Source: Clavibacter michiganensis
GTDB lineage: Bacteria > Actinomycetota > Actinomycetes > Actinomycetales > Microbacteriaceae
Assembly: GCA_002150995.1 (NCBI GenBank)
Contig: MDHJ01000001.1
Span: 2,046,001-2,110,000 of the forward strand
Reading direction: 5' to 3'
Length of the DNA: 64,000 bases
The notes beneath the pieces were generated by a model. That model did not search any database. It was given only the letters and a program-made list of their open reading frames with translations, and had not been told where the DNA came from. The translations under genes were made by a program, and so were the position numbers. The first letter of the stretch is position 1. Each line of letters starts with the position of its first letter. Shown here piece by piece: positions 56,950 through 64,000 of the stretch.

Positions 56950-58085
56950 TTCAGGAAGTCGGGGATGTCCAGGTCGTCGCCGTCGTCCTCGAAGGTCGGG
57001 TCGCTGGCCGGGACGGACGCGACGGGCGCCTCCGCCTGCGGACGCGCGGGCGCCTGCGCGACCGCCTCGGGTGCGGTGACCGCTCCCCCACCGGCCGCGA
57101 CGAAGCCGCTGCGGCGGTTCTCGACCTTGGCGGACGGCTCGCCGCCGTCGAAGCCCGCGGCGATCACGGTGACGCGCACCTCGTCGCCGAGCGTGTCGTC
57201 GATGACCGCGCCGAAGATGATGTTCGCCTCGGGGTGCACCGCCTCCTGCACGAGCTTGGCGGCGTCGTTGATCTCGAAGATGCCGAGGTTCGACCCGCCC
57301 TGGATCGAGAGCAGCACGCCGTGCGCGCCCTCGATGCTGGCCTCGAGCAGCGGCGAGGCGACCGCGAGCTCGGCGGCCTTGATCGACCGGTCGGCGCCAC
57401 GTGACGAGCCGATGCCCATGAGGGCGGAGCCGGCACCCTGCATGACCGACTTGACGTCGGCGAAGTCGAGGTTGATGAGGCCCGGGGTGGTGATGAGGTC
57501 GGTGATGCCCTGGACACCGGCGAGGAGGACCTGGTCGGCGGTCGCGAAGGCCTCGAGCATGCTGATGCCGCGGTCGCTGATCTCCAGCAGCCGGTCGTTC
57601 GGGACGACGATGAGGGTGTCGACCTCGTTCTTCAGCGTCGCGACGCCGAGCTCCGCCTGGGCCGAGCGGCGCTTGCCCTCGAAGCCGAACGGCTTCGTGA
57701 CGACGCCGATGGTGAGCGCGCCGATCGACTTCGCGATGCGCGCCACGACGGGCGCGCCGCCCGTTCCCGTGCCGCCGCCCTCGCCCGCGGTGACGAAGAC
57801 CATGTCGGCGCCGGCCAGCGCCTCCTCGATCTCCTCCGCGTGGTCCTCGGCGGCACGACGGCCGACCTCCGGGTCGGCGCCGGCGCCGAGGCCTCGGGTG
57901 ATCTCACGGCCGACGTCGAGCTTGACGTCGGCGTCGCTCATGAGCAGCGCCTGCGCGTCGGTGTTGATCGCGATGAACTCCACGCCCCGCAGACCGAGCT
58001 CGATCATGCGGTTGACGGCGTTGACGCCGCCACCGCCGATGCCGACGACCTTGATGACGGCGAGGTAGTTCTGGTTGTTCGACAC
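56946..58085 (-). CDS. ftsZ: Cell division GTPase FtsZ
   Basis: Tubulin-like protein that forms the Z-ring; 379 residues from GTG 58085 with GGAGG upstream. The GTP-binding loop GGGTGTG is at 103-109, and NTDAQAL and the T7 loop NLDFADVK are present. A Pro/Ala-rich linker precedes the conserved C-terminal peptide [10 protein letters not shown], which binds SepF. Its promoter should lie in the 136-base gap before ftsQ or within ftsQ. Confidence 0.98.
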   Translation of the reverse strand: MSNNQNYLAVIKVVGIGGGGVNAVNRMIELGLRGVEFIAINTDAQALLMSDADVKLDVGREITRGLGAGADPEVGRRAAEDHAEEIEEALAGADMVFVTAGEGGGTGTGGAPVVARIAKSIGALTIGVVTKPFGFEGKRRSAQAELGVATLKNEVDTLIVVPNDRLLEISDRGISMLEAFATADQVLLAGVQGITDLITTPGLINLDFADVKSVMQGAGSALMGIGSSRGADRSIKAAELAVASPLLEASIEGAHGVLLSIQGGSNLGIFEINDAAKLVQEAVHPEANIIFGAVIDDTLGDEVRVTVIAAGFDGGEPSAKVENRRSGFVAAGGGAVTAPEAVAQAPARPQAEAPVASVPASDPTFEDDGDDLDIPDFLK

Positions 58086-58221
58086 GACGGGCCTCCGCTA
58101 GAACCTTCGACCTCCGGTGGAGGCTTAGAGTTTACTCAGTATGCATTTCCTGGTCCCGACGTTAGGGGGCGGCGGGTCGGCGCGGTGACTCCCGTGCCGC
58201 GTGTCGCGAAGCCCGCCGGGT

Positions 58222-59634
58222 TCAGGGTCCGGCGACGGGGGCGTCGGGCGCCGACACGTCGTACGAGCCGACGTCGTCACGGGCCTTCACGAGCGCCTGC
58301 AGGACCTGCGCCTTGTCGGCCGAGCGCTCTCCGCTCCCCCACAGGACCTCCTTTCCGCTGCGCAGGGTGAGCATCACGTCGTCGGTCGTGTTGGCCTGGA
58401 TGCTGTCGACCTGGGGCAGGAAGTCGGCCGGGAGGGCCACCAGCACGGCGGTGGCCGCCTGGAACCGCGGGCTCGTGAGGTCCGCGCTCGGCAGGTCGAT
58501 GAGCGGGTAGCCGTCGGGACGAGCCGTGGCGCGCTCGATCGTCACGCCGGCGGGGTCGACGAGGTCGAAGCCCGCGCCGGACTGGATCACGGCGACGGGC
58601 GTGCGCTCCACGATGCGGATCACGAGCGTCGACGGCGGCCGGCTCTCCGTGCTGTAGCTGCGGATGAGGGGGAAGGCGCGGAGCTCGTCGCCGACGCGGT
58701 CGAGGTCGAGGAGCGGCAGCGGCGTGCCCACCTGGTCGGCGAGGGCGGACTGGATGCTCGACGGGGAGACGCGGTCCGCCCCCTCCACCTCGACCGTCCG
58801 GAGCGCGAGGAGCGGCGAGTACACGGCGATGCCGACGACGACGGCGAGGGCCAGGAACGCGCCGAGCGCTCCGAGGAGCCCCGCCCGGCGACGCCGTGCC
58901 CGCTGGGTGAAGCGCCGGACCTCCTGGCGCTCGTAGCGCTGGCGCTCCCGGCGGGCGCGGCGGAGCTGCCGTCGCGCCTCGGCGTCGCCCGTGGCCGCGC
59001 TCGCGGGGCGCGCGGGTCGGTGCGCGCGCGGAGTGGCATCGCCGTCGCCGTCCGCGTGCGTGCGTCGGCGGAGGGGCCGGGTGGCCGCCGCGGAGGAGGC
59101 CGCATCGGCGGCGCCTCGCGCACGGGCACCGAGCCGCCCGGCGAGCCCGCCGCGGCTCGGCTCGGCGGGCTCCCGGCCCGTCCGCGGCGTGGGCGGGGCC
59201 GCCACCGGCGCCTGCGCGAGGTGCGGCAGCACGATCGGCTCGGTGTCGGGCTCGTCGTCGTCGCGCCAGTCCGCGCGGGGACGCGGCGTCGAGGGCGTCC
59301 GCTGCGGCGTGGACGCGGACGTGGACGCGGGGGTCGCCGGCGCGGCGGAGCCCGCGCGAGCGACGGGAGCGGTTCCGGTGCGCGGGACGGGCGGCGCCGT
59401 CACGGGACGCGGGGCCACGGGCCGCGACGGCCCGCCGGCTCCCGCACGCGCCGGGGCGGGATCCTGCGCCGGCGCCGCGGCGGCAGGAGGGGCCGCGGAC
59501 GGAGGCGACGCGGAGGGCGCCGCGGCGGCGCGGGACCGGCGACGCCGACCGGGACGGTCCTCGCCGTCCGCAGGGCCCCCCGTCGCGGGCTGCGGCGGGA
59601 CCCGGGGCCCGTCGAAGCCCTCGGGCCGCTTCAC
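58222..59634 (-). CDS. ftsQ: Cell division protein FtsQ
   Basis: Bitopic divisome protein with an unusually long N-terminal cytoplasmic part: about 250 residues of Pro/Ala/Arg-rich, probably disordered sequence, then one membrane segment (251-273), a POTRA domain (about 276-345: [18 protein letters not shown]) and the beta domain. Total 470 residues. GTG 59634 overlaps the restored murC stop as GTGA, which fixes this start. The murC-ftsQ-ftsZ order is standard. Confidence 0.93.
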   Translation of the reverse strand: MKRPEGFDGPRVPPQPATGGPADGEDRPGRRRRSRAAAAPSASPPSAAPPAAAAPAQDPAPARAGAGGPSRPVAPRPVTAPPVPRTGTAPVARAGSAAPATPASTSASTPQRTPSTPRPRADWRDDDEPDTEPIVLPHLAQAPVAAPPTPRTGREPAEPSRGGLAGRLGARARGAADAASSAAATRPLRRRTHADGDGDATPRAHRPARPASAATGDAEARRQLRRARRERQRYERQEVRRFTQRARRRRAGLLGALGAFLALAVVVGIAVYSPLLALRTVEVEGADRVSPSSIQSALADQVGTPLPLLDLDRVGDELRAFPLIRSYSTESRPPSTLVIRIVERTPVAVIQSGAGFDLVDPAGVTIERATARPDGYPLIDLPSADLTSPRFQAATAVLVALPADFLPQVDSIQANTTDDVMLTLRSGKEVLWGSGERSADKAQVLQALVKARDDVGSYDVSAPDAPVAGP

Positions 59635-61060
59635 TCGTGCAGCCGGGGGACGGGGCGGGGTCGGCGGACGCGGACGGGCCCTCGAGCGCGCCGATCACCT
59701 GCGGGATGATCCGGTACACGTCGCCGCAGCTGAGGGTCACGATGAAGTCGCCGTCGCGGGCGATGTCCGCCGCGCGGTCGGCCGCCTGCTGCCAGTCGGG
59801 CAGGTAGTCCACGCGGGCGGGGTCCGCGAACCGCTCCGAGACGAGGGCGCCGGTGACCCCGGGGATCGGGTCCTCGCGGGCCCCGAACACGTCGAGGACG
59901 ATGGTGTGGTCCGCCAGCTCCTCGTACACGCGCGCGAACTCGCCCGCCATCATCTGCGTCCGGCTGTAGAGGTGCGGCTGGTGCACGGCGATGATGCGGC
60001 CGGAACCCACGACCGTGCGGGCGGCCTCGAGGGCGGCGCGCACCTCCGTGGGGTGGTGCGCGTAGTCGTCGTAGACGCTGACGCCGCGCACCTCCGCGTG
60101 GAGCTCGAACCGGCGGCCGGTGCCGGAGAACCCGGCGAGGCCCGCGATGGCGTCGTCGGGCTCGACGCCGAGGCCCACGAGCACGGCGTACGCGCCGGCC
60201 GCGTTGATCGCGTTGTGCCGGCCGGGGACGCGGAGCGCGGCGCGGCGCGACACGCCCTCGTGGGTGAGCGTGAAGGCGACCGGACCCTCGGTGACGATGT
60301 CGGAGATCCGGACGTCGGCGGACCGGTCCTGGCCGAAGGTGACGATGCGGCCCTCGATGCGCGCGGTCACGCGGCGGGCGCCAGGATCGTCGCTGGAGAT
60401 GACGACGAGCTCGGAGGCGGCGCTGGCGAAGCGCACGAAGGCGTCGTCGAAGGCCTCGTGGGAGCCGTAGTGGTCGAGGTGGTCGGCGTCGACGTTGGTG
60501 ATGAGCGCCACGGCGGTGTCGTAGAGGAGGAACGACCCGTCGGACTCGTCGGCCTCGACGACGAACAGCTCCTCGGATCCGGGGGCGCTCGAGACGCCGA
60601 GCCCGCCGATGACGCCGCCGTTGACGAAGGACGGGTCGCGGCCTGCCTCGAGCAGCGCGGTCACGATCATCCCCGTCGACGTCGTCTTGCCGTGCGCCCC
60701 CGCGACGGCCACGAGCCGCTGACCCGAGATGAGCCAGGCGAGCGCCTGCGAGCGGTGCAGGACCGGCAGGCCGCGCTCCTTCGCCAGCACGTACTCGGGG
60801 TTGTCCTGCCACAGCGCGCCCGTGACGACGAGGGCCTCGGCGTCGCCCACGTGCGCGGCGTCGTGGCCGATGTGGATCTCGGCGCCGAGCTCGCGGAGGG
60901 CCTGGACCGCGTCCGAGTCGCGGGAGTCGGATCCGGTGACGCGGTGCCCCGCGGCGAGGAACAGGCGCGCGATGCCGCTCATGCCGGATCCGCCGATGCC
61001 GACGAAGTGCACGCGCCCGAGCTCGGTCGGGATGTCCATGGTCAGGTCGGGTGCGATCAC
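59631..61060 (-). CDS. murC: UDP-N-acetylmuramate-L-alanine ligase, last codons frameshifted as read
   Basis: Adds L-Ala to UDP-MurNAc. It starts at GTG 61060 with AGGAG upstream. Motifs: [15 protein letters not shown] (UDP-sugar site), [15 protein letters not shown] (ATP loop), EADESDGSF, and [14 protein letters not shown]. Without correction the frame passes through ftsQ in the wrong frame to 58277 (927 residues). One restored base in the G run at 59645-59649 ends the protein at PSPRLHE, with the stop at 59631 overlapping the ftsQ GTG; 476 residues results, normal for MurC. Confidence 0.9.
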
Positions 61061-61106
61061 GTGCGGTCTCCTCGGGAGGTGGGAAGCGGGGGCGGCGGGC
61101 GGGCGG

Positions 61107-62210
61107 TCAGCGCCGGGCGCCGGGCCGGGGCGGTCGCCCGGCGAGGGCGTCGCCGACGAGGTCGGCCATGCGCGCGGCGCCGTCGCGCGAGCCGACGGAG
61201 GCGGCGGCCTCCGACATGCGCGCGAGCGCCGCCGGGTCGGACAGGAGCGGGAGGACCCGCGCGAGGATCCAGTCGGGCGTGAAGTCCGCGTCCGCGACGA
61301 CGATGCCGCCGCCGGCCGCGACGACGCCGCGCACGTTGACCGCCTGCTCGCCGTTGCCGACCGGGTACGGCACGTACACCGCGGGCACGCCGACCGCGGT
61401 CAGCTCGGAGAGGGCGCCCGCTCCGGCGCGCGAGACGACGAGGTCCGCGGCGGCGATGGCGAGCTCCATGCGGTCGGAGTAGCCGACGACGTGGTACCGG
61501 TCGACGCCGGGGTCGGTGAACTCCTGCGCGCCGCCCACGATGTGGAGGATCTGCGCGCCGGTGCCGGTGATGGCGGGCGCGACCTGGACGACGGCGCGGT
61601 TGAGGCTGCGGGCGCCCGTCGACCCTCCCGTGACGAGCAGGGTCGGGCGGTCGGCGTCGAGGCCGAGCGCCGTGCGGGCCTCCGCGCGGACGGCTGTGCG
61701 GTCGAGGGTCGCGATCTCCCGGCGCAGCGGCATGCCGACGACCTGCGCGCGCGGACCGAGCGCGGTGCCCGGGAACGTGATGCCGACTGCGGCCGCGACG
61801 CGCGCGCCCAGGCGGTTCGCGAGCCCCGGGGAGGCGTTGGCCTCGTGCACGACGACCGGGATCCCCGAGCGGCGCGCCGCCAGGTACGCCGGCGCGGCCG
61901 CGTAGCCGCCGAAGCCGACGACCACGTCGACCGCGCGCCCCGCGAGCATCCGGCGGATCTGGCCGACCGCCCGTGTGAACGCCGGCGCGAAGCGGACCGC
62001 GGCCCGGTCGGGTCGGCGCGGGAACGGCAGCCGGGCGATGGTCAGCAGCTCGTAGCCGCGGGCCGGGACGAGCCGGGCCTCGAGGCCCTCGCGCGTGCCG
62101 AGCACCAGGATCGTCGCGTCGGGCTCACGGGCGCGGAGCTCGTCGGCGACCGCCAGGAGCGGGTTCACGTGCCCGGCGGTACCGCCGCCGGCCAGCAGGT
62201 AGACGGTCAC
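61107..62210 (-). CDS. murG: MurG N-acetylglucosaminyltransferase (lipid II synthesis)
   Basis: Transfers GlcNAc to lipid I. It has 367 residues from GTG 62210, which overlaps the ftsW stop (GTGA). Motifs include [65 protein letters not shown] and the donor site [17 protein letters not shown]. It is peripheral on the inner membrane face. Order ftsW-murG-murC-ftsQ is the textbook dcw arrangement. Confidence 0.96.
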   Translation of the reverse strand: MTVYLLAGGGTAGHVNPLLAVADELRAREPDATILVLGTREGLEARLVPARGYELLTIARLPFPRRPDRAAVRFAPAFTRAVGQIRRMLAGRAVDVVVGFGGYAAAPAYLAARRSGIPVVVHEANASPGLANRLGARVAAAVGITFPGTALGPRAQVVGMPLRREIATLDRTAVRAEARTALGLDADRPTLLVTGGSTGARSLNRAVVQVAPAITGTGAQILHIVGGAQEFTDPGVDRYHVVGYSDRMELAIAAADLVVSRAGAGALSELTAVGVPAVYVPYPVGNGEQAVNVRGVVAAGGGIVVADADFTPDWILARVLPLLSDPAALARMSEAAASVGSRDGAARMADLVGDALAGRPPRPGARR

Positions 62211-63495
62211 GACCGCATCCCGATGACGGCGGGGACCACGTCGGGCGACTCCTCCGTCGTCGGCTTCCGCGCGAAGCCCAGCACGATGCCCATGGCCACG
62301 AGCGTCGTCACGAGCGACGAGCCGCCCGAGGAGACGAACGGCAGGGGCACCCCGAGGACCGGCAGCAGGTTCAGCACCACCCCGATGTTCACGAAGGCCT
62401 GCACGATGATCCACGTCATGACCGCGCCCGTCGCGACGCGCGCGAAGGTGTCGGTGTTGGCGCGGATGACGCGGATGAAGCCGATCGCGAGCACGACGAA
62501 CAGCAGGATGACGACGATCGCGCCGATGAGCCCCAGCTCCTCGCCGATGATCGCGAAGATGTAGTCGTTGTCGGCCTCCGGCAGCCACATCCACTTGGCC
62601 TTCGAGTTGCCGAGGCCGACGCCGAACACGCCGCCCGCCGCGAGGGCGTACAGGCCGTGCGTGGCCTGCCAGCATCCGCCGGCGTAGTCGCACTCGCCCG
62701 TGAGGAACTCGGTCACGCGGCGGAGTCGGCTGTCGCTGACGACCGTCATGATCACCGCAAGCACGGAGCCGACGGCCAGCATGATCCCGAGCTTGCCGAC
62801 GGGGACGCCCGCGAAGAACAGGGCGCCGAGGACGATGCTCGCCATGATGATGACGGTCCCGAGGTCCTGGCCGAGCGCGACCAGCCCGACGGCGCCGCCG
62901 GCGATCGGCAGCACGGGGACGAGCACCTCGCGCCAGGTGCGGAGCGCGTTCCGCTTCCGCGCGAGGATGAAGCCGAGCCACAGCACGAGGCCCACCTTGA
63001 TGAGCTCGGCGGGCTGGAAGGTCATGCCGCCGACGCGGATCCAGCCGACGTTCTCGCCGACCTTCACGCCGAGCGGGCCGAAGACGAGCAGCTGCACGCC
63101 GCACGCCGCGATGAGGAGGATCCAGGCCCAGCGCTTCCAGAACATGGGCGGCACGAGCGAGACCACCAGCATCAGCGGGATGCCGATGAGCGCGAACATG
63201 CCCTGCTTGAGGAAGATGCCGAAGAAGCCGCCGCCGGCGACGAAGGAGTCGATGCTCGAGGACGACAGCACCATCACGAGGCCGAAGACGACCAGGAACA
63301 GCGTCGTGCCGAGCAGGAGGAAGTAGGAGCCGCTCTCGGCGTGGAAGGCACGGCCGAGGTGGATGCGAGCGGCGAGGCCGCGACGCTGCGTGCCCTCCTG
63401 CTCGCCCTGCCCGGCCGCCGGCGTGGTGCGCGGACCTCGTGGGCCCGGCGCGTCAGCCGTGCGCGGTGTCCGCGTCGTTCTCGGGGCAGTGTCAT
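62207..63495 (-). CDS. ftsW: Septal peptidoglycan polymerase FtsW, start region frameshifted as read
   Basis: SEDS-family glycosyltransferase with about ten membrane segments; the motifs GKKAKWMWLPEADNDYIFAI-like (read as KAKWMWLPEADNDYIFAI) and PFVSSGGSSLV are diagnostic. As printed, no start codon exists in its frame, and it is joined to the end of murD. One restored base in the G run 63483-63486 gives a start at ATG 63495 with GGGAGG upstream, encoding MTLPPRTTRTPR, and 429 residues. It then overlaps murD by 43 bases. The N-terminal 45 residues are a cytoplasmic extension. Confidence 0.88.
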
Positions 63496-64000
63496 CCGCC
63501 GCACCTCCCAGGTGGTGGTCGACCGCGGCGCGGAATCGGCGCCCGCGGTCGGCGTAGTCGGTGAATTGGTCCATGGATGCCGCTGCCGGGGCCAGCAGGA
63601 CGGTGTCGCCCTCCCGGGCCACTCCCGCCGCGAGCCGCACCGCGGACCGCATGACCTCCTCAGTGTCGCTCTCGGCCACCTCGAGGACGGTCACGTCGGG
63701 CGCGTGTCGTCCGAATGCCGCGAGGACCTCCTCGCGCTCGACGCCGATGACGACGGCAGCCCGAAGACGACGCCCGTGCGCGCGGATGAGCTCGTCGAGT
63801 TCGACCCCCTTGAGGAGCCCGCCCACGATCCACACCACGGAGGGGAACGCCGCGAGCGACGCGGACGCCGCGTGCGGGTTGGTCGCCTTGGAGTCGTCCA
63901 CGAACGCGATCCCATCGCGCTCGCCGATCCGCTCGATGCGGTGGCTGTCCAGCTCGAAGCGCAGCAGCGCCTGCCGGACGACGCCGGGCTCGACGCCGAA
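63453..64000 (-). CDS. murD: UDP-N-acetylmuramoylalanine-D-glutamate ligase, 3' part, frameshifted near the end as read
   Basis: C-terminal part of MurD, continuing past the window. It shows the catalytic DDSKATNPHAASASL, WIVGGLLKGVELDEL (UDP-MurNAc-peptide site) and VLLAPAAASMDQFTDYADRG, the family's C-terminal signature. After HHLGGAADDTAP one base must be restored (63483-63486), after which the protein ends ENDADTAHG with a stop at 63453-63455. Without that base it appears fused to FtsW. Confidence 0.92.

Noticed and set aside
58277-59630. MurC C-terminal extension of ~450 residues
   Set aside because: The sequence is Arg/Pro/Ala-rich and is simply ftsQ read out of frame.

Overview
The window is a very GC-rich (roughly 70% or more) stretch of actinobacterial core chromosome. 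Gene families and order point to Microbacteriaceae, and Clavibacter is my best guess; that is inference from gene content and style, because no search was run. The evidence includes the thrS-HIT-pdxST-yebC-ruvCAB-yajC-secDF-rel cluster, the FtsZ/SepF/DivIVA division cluster, an actinobacterial bcc-aa3 respiratory chain with diheme QcrC and the actinobacterial subunit CtaF, many GTG starts, and repeated 4-nt GTGA stop/start overlaps. I see no prophage, insertion sequence, integron or CRISPR array.

Layout. 1-5.4 kb (minus): the end of alaS, a small membrane protein, rpsD and rarA. 5.4-8.4 kb (plus): a membrane-anchored cyclophilin, a DUF349 protein and an orphan AbiEi-like protein. 8.3-22 kb (minus): rel, rhodanese, secF, secD, yajC, ruvBAC, yebC, pdxT, pdxS, a HIT protein and thrS, most of it apparently one long transcription unit. 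22.1-22.8 kb: four tRNAs (Val, Cys, Gly on minus; Val on plus). 22.8-32.4 kb: a glycerol/dihydroxyacetone island (SorC-type regulator, glpD, dhaKLM, glpF, glpK) with a glutathione peroxidase, a DinB-like protein and a YchJ protein between. 32.4-44 kb: SRAP protein, trpD, ctaE-qcrCAB (plus), an RlmA-like methyltransferase, then GNAT-ctaF-ctaD-ctaC and an A-type Fe-S carrier (minus). 44-54 kb: M20 peptidase, DUF3043 protein, pyrD, nrdR, hisD, flavin reductase, dnaE and rluD. 54-64 kb (minus): divIVA, yggT, sepF, yggS, ftsZ, ftsQ, murC, murG, ftsW and the end of murD, i.e. the lower part of a division/cell-wall cluster.

How the genes work together. GlpF imports glycerol, GlpK phosphorylates it and GlpD oxidises glycerol-3-phosphate. 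DhaKLM phosphorylates dihydroxyacetone using PTS phosphate; DhaM carries its own HPr domain. QcrCAB and CtaCDEF form the oxidase supercomplex fed by dehydrogenases such as GlpD and PyrD. MurD/FtsW/MurG/MurC/FtsQ/FtsZ/SepF/DivIVA run septal and polar wall synthesis.

The most notable signal is technical. Eight genes (pdxS, the HIT gene, thrS, pyrD, nrdR, rluD, murC, and the murD/ftsW junction) are each broken by one missing base in or next to a G/C run. Restoring one base in each gives a normal-length family member and, where genes touch, the expected stop/start overlap. They create false fusions (PdxS-PdxT, MurD-FtsW, MurC running across ftsQ). Because nearly all are core or essential genes, sequencing or assembly error is far likelier than decay. 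I found no convincing new biological system. Smaller points of interest are a possible glpD leader peptide, a possible SorC operator, an orphan AbiEi-like gene, the absence of lspA beside rluD, and a few palindromes and repeats.
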